Shown piece after piece: positions 54,321 through 64,000 of a stretch of DNA of 64,000 nt. The stretch's first letter is position 1, and each line of letters begins with the position of its first letter. The DNA is taken from NCBI GenBank assembly GCA_036898135.1, contig JBAHVR010000304.1, forward strand, positions 400,001 through 464,000, written 5' to 3'. Below the pieces are notes generated by a model. That model had not been told where the DNA came from and ran no database searches. It worked only from the letters and a program-made list of their open reading frames with translations. The DNA comes from Oncomelania hupensis (taxonomy: Eukaryota; Mollusca; Gastropoda; Littorinimorpha; Pomatiopsidae). A program made the translations under genes and the position numbers.

Positions 54321-54483
54321 TTAAAGTATCATTGGCTCACTTTAAGAAATGCTTTTTAGTAATCAAAAGACTAGTTTACTTGGTCTCAAGAGAAGATGAG
54401 CTAGTGGACACACAACAATACAAATAGAATGACACCAGTCGTATGTATGATTTCATTTAATTAAATGTAAATTAATAACTACA
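54321..54483. other. Intergenic or intronic
   Basis: Nothing recognised. Confidence 0.5.
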
Positions 54484-55945
54484 AAGCCCCGGTCACAGTG
54501 TACTTGCGGATGCAAAGAGGATGTAAAACGTAAAAATAATCTTGCCATCTGTTGGAAACCGCAATGCATCCGTTGTGTACTCATTGCATTCGTGTTTCAT
54601 ATGCTCTATCCATTGAGCATCCGTCCACTGTGATTTCATCCGCGCAAAATGTTTTGAGCTGCACAAAACGTTTAGAACGGATGAATGTACGATGTAAATC
54701 CGCGACACATACGAGCAGCAAACGTACTATGTTCGTAAACATCCGTTAAACGTCCGCTGTATCCTCTCTGCATCATCTGGGGATCCTCGCGCCTCGCATC
54801 CGCTGCAGGTGAAAACGGAAAGAGAAATGAAAGATAAGGTACATGGAACGTCTATACATTGTTAGTAGCACGAAAATAGAAAGGATGTAAGCGTATGCAT
54901 CTCGTATATAAAGTATTATAAACAGACACAACGTTTGTATCTGGGATGTATCTCGTATATTTAGGATGTCCAGAGTATGTAGAAGGACAATTTGCGGACT
55001 CCCGATATTTTGTATAAAATGGAGGAGAAAATCATCTGGATCTCAGTATGGGTCGAGCAGCTGTGGTGTACAGACCTCATCACCCTCGGTCTTGGTCTTC
55101 AGCATCATCAGTTGTTCTCCACCATGGATGATCAAAGAGTCCATCTGATAGCTGCGCTCATTCAACAGCAGAACCACAACCTGTTCAGACTGTCTCAAGT
55201 TTTAGACAGAAGGAGAAGGAGAAGAAGAAGACGTCAAAAAGCTGTGTGGGTCCGAGGATGGATCTAGAGAATAATGGAGTTTGGACTGTATCACCAGTTG
55301 ATAGTGGAGTTGAGGAATGAAGACCCTCGTGCATTCCATCACTTCATGAGGATGCCACCAGCCATGTTTGACGAACTTGTAGATCGTCTGAGACCCAGGT
55401 TGACCAAGCCAAGCATCAACTTCTGTCCCAACCTGGACCCTGGACTAAAGGTGGCACTGACTCTGCGGCACCTAGCCTCTGGAACCACATACAGAAACAT
55501 GCAGTATGCATGGAGGGTGCCACACAACAGCATCAGAAATGTCGTGAGAGAAGTTGTACAGGCCATCATTGAAGAATACGCGGACGAGCTCCTCGGGTAC
55601 CTTACTACTGAACAAGGCTGGAGACAACTTGCAGAAGATTGGTATCTGAGGTGGAATTTTCCCCACACCGTTGGAGCCATAGATGGGAAGCACGTGGCCT
55701 GCAAAGCACCAGCCAACTCAGGGTCCACCTATTACAACTACAAGGGCTTCTTTAGCATCATCCTCTTTGCCATGGTTGATGCTGACTACAAGTTCATCTA
55801 CATCGCTGCTTCAGGCAACGGGTCAGCTTCAGATGCCCAGATATGCAACGCAAGTGACCTCAAGGATGGGCTGGAACGCAACCTCATCATGGGGTTTCCA
55901 GGCCCAGACCCCCTTCCCATTGACACACAAGATGTGCCCTACTTC
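54484..55945 (+). mobile_element. PIF/Harbinger DNA transposon, 3'-truncated
   Basis: The presumed left end (AGCCCCGGTCACAGTG) lies near 54485, followed by ~480 bp rich in repeated CATCCG/CGGATG words like subterminal transposase-binding sites, then the transposase pseudogene. The right end is missing: homology stops at about 55945, where LINE sequence begins. Confidence 0.7.
55019..55945 (+). pseudogene. Harbinger (HARBI1-like) transposase pseudogene
   Basis: An N-terminal part (MDDQRVHLIAALIQQQNH, then a run of nine arginines) ends at an in-frame TAG (55265). The same frame reopens as RIMEFGLYHQLIVELRNEDP. Next come FHHFMRMPPAMFDELVDRL and a helix-turn-helix-like LRHLASGTTYRNMQYAWRVP, then the DDE nuclease with catalytic Asp in GAIDGKH (residue 137 of the second part) and AMVDADYKF (169). 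The third acidic residue is beyond the truncation at about residue 223. Complete HARBI1-like proteins are ~350-430 residues. It is inactive by both nonsense and truncation. The intact protein would cut the transposon ends together with a partner Myb-like protein. Confidence 0.88.
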
Positions 55946-56305
55946 CAATACTCCCTTGCCAATAGCCTTTGCAAAAACTGGGGTATAGAGTTAGTGGGAA
56001 ACTGTTATCCTGAATTAATAGCTGTTTTTAAAGTAGCAGAACTCAATATTATATACGTAACACTAACAGTAAATGGCAGTAGTTCAGGTAAAATTAAGGT
56101 TACGAGCTGCGTCCCCCAGGGAAGAGTTCTGGGACCAATTCTGTTTAAATATTTTAGTAATCACATGCCGAATCAGGTGGAATGTAGTGTTAAGATATTT
56201 GCTGAATGATGATACTGATGAGGTGGATAATACTTTAGATTCCATTGCTTCTACAAGACTCTCATCATAGGAATGGCTGAAACTTAGCGAAAGTGGTGTT
56301 CGGTA
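55946..56305 (+). pseudogene. LINE RT fragment fused to the transposase frame
   Basis: The transposase frame continues without a stop into RT sequence: KVTSCVPQGRVLGPILFKYF (the RT QGxxLGP block) and NQVECSVKIFAE. The next bases hold the xADD-like box in a shifted frame (NDDTDEVDNTLDSIA). This LINE is not the GGATA family of the next feature. It is a short relic with a frameshift and stops. Confidence 0.75.
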
Positions 56306-56314
56306 AATAAAATT

Positions 56315-58110
56315 GTGATTCTATTCGGAAAAATAACGGGTTACATTATGGTATGTGAAGTGATTTTTTTTGTCTGCCTTTTATTTTCCTTGACGTTTGT
56401 ACACAGATTAAAATTACTTCAGATTCCAGACTTTTCCAGACCTGGGTATGATTTCCAAGACTTTTCAAGGGCACGGAAAACCAAACAAGTCTTGGACAGA
56501 TGGACAGAGTACTGCTCTGACCTTTACAACCATACACCAAATGGAGACCCATCAGTTCTAGCATGTCCAGAGAACAGAGAAGAAGAAATCCTCCCAATTC
56601 TCCGGGAAGAAGTTGAGGAAGCAGTGCAATCGCTAAAGAAAGGGAAGTCAGCAGGAGTGGACAATTTACCCGCGGAACTGCTACAAGCAGGAGGAGAAGC
56701 GATGATTGATGCCCTCACCATTCTCTGTAACAAGATATGGCAGAGTGGGGAGTGGCCTATACCATGGACCCAGTCGCTTGTCATCACTCTTCCCAAAAAA
56801 GGTAACCTTCAGGAGTGTAAAAATTACCGCACCATCAGCCATCCCAGCAAGGTCCTCCTGAAAATAATACTCAACAGGTTGAAACCCCAAGCTGAACAAA
56901 TCATAGCTGAAGAACAAGCAGGATTCAGGGCATGGCGAAGTACCAATGAACAGATTTTCAACCTCAGAATAATCTGTGAGAAATACCTAAAGCACCAACA
57001 ACATCTATATCATGTGTTCATAGACTTCAAGAAGGCATTTGACCGAGTCTGGCATGCAGCTCTATGGGCAACAATGAAAGTGTACAACATCAGCCCTAAA
57101 ATTATTGAAGTCATCAAAAGCCTGTATGACAAGGCTACCAGTGCAGTCCTCCACAACAGCGCCATCGGGAACTGGTTCAGAACAATAATCGGTGTACGTC
57201 AAGGATGCCTACTCTCTCCAACACTCTTCAACATCTTCCTAGAGCGCATCATGTCAGATGCTCTTGCAGATCATGAAGGCACAGTCGGCATAGGGGGTAG
57301 AAAAATCTCCAATCTTCGTTTTGCGGATGACATTGATGGATTGGCTGGAGAGGAACAAGAACTTGAACAGCTGGTACAGGGGCTTGATACCACCTCCAGA
57401 TCTTATGGAATGGAAATAAGTGCAGAGAAGACCAACAAGATGACCAACAACACCAATGGCATCAACACGGATATCAAAGTCCAAGGCCAATCCCTCAACA
57501 CAGTGCATAGCTTCAAATATTTAGGAGCCATTGTATGAGACAATGGGTCCCGACAGGAAGTCCTCTCCAGGATCGCACAAACAACTGTTGCCCTGACAAG
57601 GTTGAAGCCCATTTGGAAAGACAGGACCATCAGTCTACATTCCAAAGACTGCTGCGCTCCCTTGTCATCTCCATCTTCCTATATGCTTGCGAAGCATGGA
57701 CCCTCACGGCAGATCTCCAACGAAGAATACAAAGCGTGGAGATGAGGTGCTACAGAAGACTTCTGGGCATTTCCTATACCCAACACATCAACGACGAAGT
57801 CCGACAGACCATCACACAAGCCATTGGACAACACGATGACCTGCTCACAGTGGTGAAGAAACGGAAACTCCGATGGTATGGCCACGTCACCAGATCATCA
57901 GGCCTTGCAAAGACTATTCTGCAAGGCACAGTGCAAGGAGGTAGAAGAAGAGGGAGACCGAAAAAGAGGTGGGAGGACAATATTCGAGAATGGACTGGTT
58001 TGACACTGAGCGAAGCCATCAGGGCTGCTGAGGACAGAGAAAGATGGAGTATGCTGGTTAAACGATCATCTGTGGTGCCCCTACGACCTCCGGGTTACGG
58101 GACAGGATAG
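56315..58110 (+). pseudogene. GGATA-tailed LINE reverse transcriptase, longest copy
   Basis: A 407-residue frame (56315-57538) gives RT from about residue 53: VQSLKKGKSAGVDNLPAELL, YRTISHPSKVLLKIILNRL, the first catalytic Asp in FIDFKKAFDRVW (D237), GVRQGCLLSPTLFN and the FADD box (residues 336-339, catalytic D338 and D339). It stops at TGA (57536), and a frameshift near 57645 leads to the second frame (to 58110) with MRCYRRLLGISYTQHI, RWYGHVTRSSGLAKT and GGRRRGRPKKRWEDNIREW. The catalytic core is intact in sequence, but the nonsense codon, frameshift and loss of the 5' endonuclease make the copy dead. It ends in (GGATA)n near 58105-58122. Clade not assigned with confidence. Confidence 0.88.
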
Positions 58111-58122
58111 GATAAGATAGGA

Positions 58123-59079
58123 AAAGCAAAGTACTTTTTCCAGACTTTTCAGGACTTTTCCAGTCATGTACAAACCCTGCTGTTATCTTATGATACCCAG
58201 CGGCGATATAACCCCCAAACATTTGGTTTGGGAGTATAAAACCCCCTTAACTTTTTGTTTGGGGGTATAAAAACCCCTTGTTTTTTTAGTTTGGGAAAAA
58301 CTGTTTGGTAGGTATGTCTACTCCACTCCTTGGGGAGTTATGAAAGTATCAAAATTGATAGAGTAGTTGCCATGGATCAGACCAGGAACCCTCATGAAGT
58401 CATAATATGAGAGCTAAAGGCTTTCAAGACTGCATGCTGTATTATTAAAATTATTTCATTTGTGCTAGACCGTATTAGTGTACATGTGATATAGTCTTGT
58501 TTCAAGTTACGATAGATTGAAATATAATTCAATTGTAGTTGACACGTTAGTGGTAGGTCTTATTAGGTCAGACTTACACTTCATTGTATCTTATTCATTA
58601 TGTATTTTGGTTAATTGATTGAATAACTTAAATTGTCCTTGTTGTTAGTTTTGATAGGAGGAAGTACGCTGTATGCAGGTTAGTGGCAGGCATGTTCAGC
58701 TGTAGCATTCTGCATTAGGCATATATCTCACTTTCAGTTTATTATGATGATAGGTTGGTGGATGAGTGCGTGGTGGGCATAAACACAGTGTGCGTGCGAG
58801 TGCGCATGCGGGTGTGTGCGTTCGTGCCTAAGTGTCTTTTTTTCTCATGTGTAAATACCCCTCTCATAAATCATTTCCCCGATAAATTTATTTTGTTCAT
58901 AATTATTTACGAGTTTGTTTTATTTATTGTATTTTATACACAGTGAGTATCATTGTGGCAAACCACATTTTTCTTTTTAATGGAATAAAGAATATGTTGA
59001 CTTGACTAAAGTGCTATGCTATGAACCTATGTGTATGATTTGTTTTAAAAACTGTATACAAAATAAAGTACATCCTTAC
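58123..59079. other. Intronic/intergenic with a tandem fold-back at 58206-58295
   Basis: Three ~32-bp units, each with CCCC(C)AAAC- or AACCCC-type and GTTTGGG-type halves that can pair. No gene otherwise. Confidence 0.6.
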
Positions 59080-59184
59080 CTTATCAAACTTCTTGTAAAT
59101 GGAAGCAGAAATGTTTTTCCTGGGCTCCCAAGTATTTTGCCCTGGATAACCTTCCCACTTGACCAAGTAGTAATAGTACAACCT
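59080..59184 (-). CDS. Putative chromodomain exon
   Basis: On the minus strand the acceptor GTTTGTTGTTTTCAG precedes 59184 and the donor GTAAGG follows 59080. The 105-nt exon is exactly 35 codons, phase 0 at both ends. It encodes the chromodomain core: aromatic-rich strand then YYLVKWEGYPGQNTWEPRKN and a C-terminal helix (IYKKFDK). VKWxGYP and NTWEP are the hallmark chromodomain motifs for methyl-lysine binding. A histone-methyl reader such as a SUV39/HP1/CDYL-like gene is possible. A chromointegrase is less likely because of the clean splice sites. Neighbouring exons of this gene were not found, so it may be a real exon in a nested antisense gene or a relic. Confidence 0.55.
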
Positions 59185-59270
59185 CTGAAAACAACAAACA
59201 TATCTACAGGGATAATTCTTGGCTTCAGTCATCGGTCATTGAACCATTCAAGTCTGAAATAACCTATTAA

Positions 59271-59491
59271 GGCCACACAAAAAAAGGTCTGTTTAAGGTA
59301 ACGTAGGGGGAAAAAATAGGGTCGGTAGGTCGGAGTTTTTTTTTTCCCTATTAAACCTTTTTTTACTCATGTTTCAACGAGTTCGCCGAATTTATTATAT
59401 TTTTAAGACGATCCCAAAAAAATGTATAGAGTCGGGCCAAGAAATTAGGGTCGGTTGGGATACCGTCAACAGACCTATTTTTTTGTGGGGG
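59271..59491. mobile_element. MITE with CCACACAAAAAAAGGTCTGT ends
   Basis: Left GGCCACACAAAAAAAGGTCT then GTTTAAGGTA. The complement of the right end reads CCACAAAAAAATAGGTCTG then TTGACGGTA. ~220 bp with imperfect ~35-bp inverted repeats and internal GGGTCGGT motifs. No coding capacity. Confidence 0.65.
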
Positions 59492-59658
59492 AGGGGGAGG
59501 GGGGCATTTATTTTGTCAGCCAACTGGTCAAATGACCTATTGATTTTGATCGTCACCATTTGCGAGGATTTTTCGTCTGCTTTAAGTTTAACACTTCTTA
59601 CTGCCCGTGTACAGTTTCATATTTGTTTGGTTTGTGATTAAATGTTTATAAATAATAC

Positions 59659-59757
59659 GTTGTGATAGTGTGCACCTGCGTGTGTCAGAGTTGAGTGCGC
59701 GTTTAGAGTTATCTTAAGCGCATTATAAATACTGTAGGGCTAATTATTATTATTAAA
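59659..59757 (+). mobile_element. SINE 3' module with (ATT)n tail
   Basis: AGTTATCTTAAGCGCATTAT then AAATACTGTAGGGCTA and ATTATTATTATTA. Same 3' architecture as at 12.3, 23.6 and 26.5 kb. Confidence 0.6.
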
Positions 59758-60204
59758 TTTAAAAAACTGATCTATTAGTATTTCTTTTTCTGTGAGTGTG
59801 ACCTGGTCAAATGACTTATGATGGTCACTTTTAAGATTGATCTCTGTATTTAGAAGGATCAGGAAAGTAATTAGACAATATGGTATCACCACCACTCACT
59901 AGTGGTTTTTATTGCTGCATACAACCTACAACTACAAGCCATTTCTGAAACAGGTTTTCTCAATGAATACTATTGGCCTACTGTTAGGCCTATAACTATA
60001 AGATACTAAGAATTAAGATAGTCCATCACTGAGCTTGTAAATGTATACATGTATAGAAACTACATCTAATCACAATCTTATATATATTCTAATACTAATA
60101 TTACTAATAATACTAATAATTATGCCTTAGTGGCAATACTCAATAGCCTACTAATAAAATAGGATTAAGTTCCAGAAAATGTGAATTTTAGAAATAGTAC
60201 AGAA
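59758..60204. other. Intronic/intergenic, AT-rich
   Basis: Nothing recognised. Confidence 0.5.
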
Positions 60205-60384
60205 TTGTCTGAATAATGCATAATGCATCGATTTATATAGCGCACATCTCTCGCCATTATAGCAATTCAAGGCGCTTTTGGTACAAGGGTCACCTATAAG
60301 AAGCATACACATAAAGTTTGCTCCCGCCGGGATTCGAACCCACGATCGGGAGTCCGATGCTCTACCAATACAGATCTGAGCTAA
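60205..60384 (-). mobile_element. tRNA-derived SINE, family S3
   Basis: The minus strand has GGTAGAGCATCGGACTCCCG and a perfect B box GGTTCGAATCCCGGCGGGAG. The A-box region carries a short insertion (AGCTCAGATCTGTATTGGTA). It ends with GCGCTATATAAATCGATGCA. Not a functional tRNA. Confidence 0.8.
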
Positions 60385-61228
60385 TCATAATTGAACATAA
60401 TCTATCGTAGTAAATGTACAGCACTAGCTTACCTATCTCAAGTTCAAAGAGTATGAAATTTTACTGATAGGAATATGACTCGCAAGGAGAAATCAAGCTT
60501 GCAGCTTTTTGCTATTTTCCTCAATGACAACTTGCCATTTTTGTACCATTGCGTCCATGCTGCATTATTGATGGTCAAGGCAGACACCGCACGACTGAAT
60601 ATAGGGAGGAGTGGGGGTTGTCTACTTTTCTTGATTTTTGCTTACTTTAGCCTGTACCTGCATACTAAATACAGATTTATTTTTAAAATTCTCCACCACC
60701 AAGATTGCTCATTGTTTTATTGCAAATGAATATACTGTAATGGTTATTCCATATATGCATGGTGTTTTAATAATAAAGCGTTTATGATATATGGACGAAA
60801 TTGAGTGGCGTGGTGATTTTCCAAGCTTGGCACGGGCTACTTAACGTTGGTTAGACTATGTACTTAAACACTTATTAAATGCCATCCTGTCTACAGACTA
60901 TGTAGGCTTTAAGTATACGGGTGTTACCATTTTTCTATTAGAGCATGGTACCTGAATTAGTTGTAAATAGTAGAGCATCATAGCATTTCTTAGGTAGCCA
61001 TTTAGGCACACCACTACGGGTTTAAGTGGGGTGTAAAAAAACGCTGTAAAACAAAAATTTCGCTGCTTTTGTTTAAATATTATATATCTTCGGATAGGTA
61101 TGTTCCCAGAGAACGTGCCTGTGAAGTTTGAGCGAAATCGGTGAAAGTTCAACATCGATTATTACGTTTCAAATCATTAACTCACATGTTGGTCAAAATC
61201 GATGTCGTCTAAAAATAAGGTTGACTTA
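60385..61228. other. Intronic/intergenic
   Basis: No exon or repeat supported. Confidence 0.45.
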
Positions 61229-61287
61229 TTAAGCACCACCGATTGCTCGTATTATTTTTAACCACCAAAAAATCGGTGGTGGCTTAA
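61229..61287. repeat. Hairpin with 16-bp stem
   Basis: TTAAGCACCACCGATT pairs with AATCGGTGGTGGCTTAA (one bulge) across a ~26-nt loop. Confidence 0.8.
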
Positions 61288-61638
61288 ATTAAATTTATTA
61301 AATAATAAATGAATGAGCATTTCTGATCAAACCCTTCACCACCTAAGGCGTTTTCTACCTGAGAACAATTCCAACATATTTATAAGAGTTTGGGCGCTAA
61401 GGTAGCCATTATTTGTACCACATCTGTCAGCACTCACTGTCATGAAATAATCTTTTGAGGGCTTTTTGAAAGTCACAGTGGCCAGTATTTTATAGGCCAA
61501 CAGTTCAAATCGTTATAAATGTGTTGGAAGTTGGTCGTGGTGGAGCAATATTTTTAGGTAGCCAAGGGCACACCATTGGGTAGAGGTGATGATGATGGTG
61601 GTGGTGATGTTGATGATGGTGATGATGATTTGTTTCAG

Positions 61639-61726
61639 CCTCAACGACAAGTCCTTGGATGTACGCCGTCATAGCTGTCGGGACTATATTTGTCATCTCT
61701 GTAGCTGCAGCTCTATATAACATGTG
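61639..61726 (+). CDS. Putative exon, transmembrane segment
   Basis: Acceptor TTTGTTTCAG before 61639 and donor GTGAGT after 61726. The 88-nt exon begins with two bases that complete a phase-1 codon, exactly what the 53077-53280 exon leaves. It then encodes STTSPW followed by a 20-residue hydrophobic run (MYAVIAVGTIFVISVAAALY) and NM, ending with two bases for the next exon. This fits a single-pass type I membrane helix after a Cys-rich ectodomain. The downstream cytoplasmic exon was not found before 64 kb. The 8.4-kb intron to the upstream exon is filled with transposon remnants. Confidence 0.55.
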
Positions 61727-62079
61727 GTGAGTTCTGCACTTTCTGTCCATTATTTAAACTAATTTAATTTCATTTAATTATTTTAATTTATTTTTTGAAG
61801 TTATTCTTTTAAGTGCAAGTAATCAGTAAAGAATCTTTATTAAAGCGCCTTGGGAAAGAAAACGTCTGGGTAGAGCACAGTTGCTAAAAGATGTCTCGCC
61901 TACAAAGATGAGACTGGAGGTTGTTGATAGCATGGTGGATATAATCCTTGGGGAGTTGTTTATTGTGGTAAGTGCCATTGTACCACAAAGAAATTTGTGT
62001 TGACTTCTCGCCGCTGTGATTTTAGACTGATAGGGAAATTAGCGTGAACAAAGCAAATAAATTTTCATAAACTAGAAGA
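61727..62079. other. Intronic
   Basis: A possible SINE fragment (AAGCGCCTTGGGAAAG near 61842). Nothing else. Confidence 0.4.
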
Positions 62080-62170
62080 AGAAGAAGAAGAAGAAGAAGA
62101 AGAAGAAGAAGAACAGAAGAAGAAGAAAAGAAGAAGAAGAAGAAGAACATCAACAACAACAACAACAACA
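62080..62170. repeat. (GAA)n-(CAA)n microsatellite
   Basis: GAA then CAA units. Confidence 0.95.
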
Positions 62171-62204
62171 ATACAATACAATAGAAAGAAAGAAAAAACA
62201 GAGA

Positions 62205-62880
62205 GAGAAAGAGAGATAGGATAAGATAACAATTTTATTTAACAAGTGTAAAAGATTAAGCACTGGGTGTGTTTTTTTACATCCTGCCCTTGGGGCTTGT
62301 AACAATAACAATTAGTATAACAAAATAACTTCTTAACAATAACATCAGAATGTAACAATATAATCAAGATATGCGCACGCGCGCACCCCGCTCCCTCCTT
62401 CACGTTTCACACGCACACAAACACACACACACACCACACACACACACACACATACAACTTATGTAAAACAATCTTATTAAAGTTATGAACGTATAACTCT
62501 TGCTACGTAGCTAATTAAGTATTTTAATGTGCTGTAAAAGATGCTTTCTAAAGGATATGTATTTATTGACTGCACTGCGGAGAACTTCTGCAAAGTTATT
62601 CCAAAAAGCGGAAACTGAATATGACAGACTGGTTTTAAACAGATCAATTCTTGGAAATGGGATACTTAGTTTGGTAAAAAAAAATATAGCATTTTTCGTA
62701 GAAAAAAGAGAAGAAAGATAGGAGGATTTATAAGAAGAAAAGATCTTGTGCATGAACATTCCTTTATTAAATTTTAATCTGTTGGCAAGAGGTAGCATGT
62801 TGATCCGTTTGTAATCATTCAAAGAGATTTTGTTTTTTAAGAATAGCCATTTTAATTGCACGTTTGTGAATCCGAAATAA
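62205..62880 (-). pseudogene. LINE C-terminal region and 3' UTR
   Basis: A 116-residue minus frame (62861-62511) carries RINMLPLANRLKFNKGMFMH, SSYLSSLF, PFPRIDLFKTSLSYSVSAFW and SFRKHLLQHI, the conserved last ~100 residues of a CR1-type LINE RT protein. The 3' UTR runs to TAAAATTGTTATCTTATCCT (62213-62232). The rest of the LINE is absent. Confidence 0.8.
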
Positions 62881-62903
62881 AGGCTTATTTATATTTATTA
62901 TAA

Positions 62904-62917
62904 AGAGAGAGCGAGAG

Positions 62918-62953
<36 letters not shown>

Positions 62954-63014
62954 AGAGAGAGAGCCAGAGAGAAAGAGAGAGAAAGAGAGAGAAAGAGAGA
63001 TAGAAAGAGAGAGA
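62904..63014. repeat. (GA)n interrupted array
   Basis: GA, GAGAGCCA and GAAA variants. Confidence 0.95.
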
Positions 63015-63114
63015 TCACTAAATAAGGATTAAAAGAAAGCAGTGGGAGAAACAGAATAATAAAAACAAGAACAAGAGAAGGAGAGATAATAAGAAATTGT
63101 ATAAATTGGATCAG

Positions 63115-63116
<2 letters not shown>

Positions 63117-63190
<74 letters not shown>
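63117..63190. repeat. (AAT)n microsatellite
   Basis: About 24 units. Confidence 0.97.
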
Positions 63191-63192
<2 letters not shown>

Positions 63193-63553
63193 AGAAGAAG
63201 AAGAGGAAGAAGAAAAAGAAGAGGACAGAAAGGTTCCATTCAACCAATCTGTATTTCCACCAAAAAAAATTATGTACAGCCACTTGTGTCGCAATTGATT
63301 AGATAAAAGCATGCAAAAAATAAACGACTGTTATTAAAAAAAACACCATAATTAAAACAAAAAATAAAAAAAACAACCTACCACTTTATCCAAAAATATT
63401 AATGTTAGAGATTCATTCATTTTTCCTACGCACCCGTCACACATGTATGCCATAATAAAAACATAAAAACAAACCTGTTTATTGACAAATTCATTTTAAT
63501 ACAATATCAGGAATACAGGTAACGATATAAGTGACTAAATAGAAAGCAAATGC
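63191..63553. other. Intergenic, A-rich
   Basis: Nothing recognised. Confidence 0.5.
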
Positions 63554-63624
63554 TGAAGAAGAAGAAGAAGAAGAAGAAGAAGAAGAAGAAGAAGAAGAAG
63601 AAGAAGAAGAAGAAGAAGAAGAAA
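63554..63624. repeat. (GAA)n microsatellite
   Basis: About 23 units. Confidence 0.97.
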
Positions 63625-64000
63625 AGATATTAAAGCAACAAAAACAATAATACATAAAAAAAAATATTACAAAGTAACCAAGCGTGGACCCCCACTGCAT
63701 GTCAGTTCCTTTGAAGTCTTAAACGCTCAGTCAAATTAATTTAAGGGAAAAGCCCCTAGACATAACAGCATTTGAAGCCAAACCTCTGCAGAAAGCACAC
63801 ACAGTGGTTTTTAGAGAGGTTATTTTTGTCCGCGAACTGTTGAACCCTAAGCGTCTGCTGAAAAGCACACAGTGGTTTTAAGAGATTTTGTTTAGTTAGG
63901 GGGAGTGGGCGAAGGAAGGAAGGGGGCGGCGAGGGGGAGGGGAGGGCGTGAATTGTTAACTCCATGGTCGTTTTAAATATGTGCCCGAACGTGAAATATT
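63625..64000. repeat. Intergenic with a ~70-bp imperfect direct duplication
   Basis: CTCTGCAGAAAGCACACACA (63783) and GTCTGCTGAAAAGCACACAG (63852) begin two similar segments containing CACAGTGGTTTT. A G-rich block follows. No gene. Confidence 0.6.

Noticed and set aside
60420..60600. Possible upstream exon of the chromodomain gene (minus strand, donor-like GTAAGC near 60430)
   Set aside because: The frame that would join at phase 0 ends in a stop codon at the donor, and no recognisable domain is present.

Overview
This is a eukaryotic, repeat-saturated stretch of nuclear DNA. The intron/exon junctions, tRNA-derived SINEs, many non-LTR (LINE) remnants, solo LTRs, MITEs and extreme triplet and dinucleotide microsatellite density fit a marine invertebrate. 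My best guess is a mollusc, probably a gastropod; that guess is an inference from repeat style, not from a marker gene. There is no bacterial operon, CRISPR array or phage. Most long open frames are simple-repeat translations, so real coding content is mainly transposon-derived.

Layout. 1-17.8 kb: no host gene recognised; a Tigger/pogo-like DNA transposon relic (1379-2166), a hAT-like MITE (3019-3720), a 14-bp minisatellite, a solo LTR (7009-7496), truncated 3' ends of one LINE family with a GGATA tail, SINEs, a telomere-motif palindrome near 15.8 kb, and long (CTT)n, (CAT)n, (TA)n, (GA)n and (CA)n arrays. 17,879-23,535: a complete Ty3/Gypsy-class LTR retrotransposon (minus strand) with a 5-bp target duplication GAGGG. 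23.5-33.9 kb: degraded LINEs, a 40-bp minisatellite, two tandem tRNA-SINEs sharing an 11-bp direct repeat, and a ~720-bp inverted-repeat element. 33,953-41,229: a second, much younger LTR retrotransposon (minus strand, target duplication ATCAT). 41.6-52.8 kb: a solo LTR of each family (target duplications GATGT and TGTAT), LINE and SINE copies, and a MITE with ~48-bp inverted repeats. 53.0-61.8 kb: two putative exons of a plus-strand host gene, with LINE fragments, a Harbinger transposase pseudogene and a putative minus-strand chromodomain exon between them. 61.8-64 kb: a LINE 3' end and microsatellites.

The most notable system is the pair of LTR retrotransposons. Both encode a Gag with a long charged coiled coil, a SCAN-like capsid segment and a CX2CX4HX4C knuckle. 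In both, protease is followed directly by integrase, with RT/RNase H remnants placed after integrase and next to the 3' LTR. This is the copia-like gene order of the Gmr1-like branch of Ty3/Gypsy. Each copy has separately lost the RT catalytic core, so neither can replicate alone; they could move only with RT supplied in trans.

The host-gene evidence is small but specific: a Cys-rich exon (53,077-53,280) and a transmembrane exon (61,639-61,726), each with consensus splice sites and in matching phase, suggest the C-terminal part of a type I membrane protein. The chromodomain exon (59,080-59,184, minus) has clean splice sites and phase 0 at both ends.
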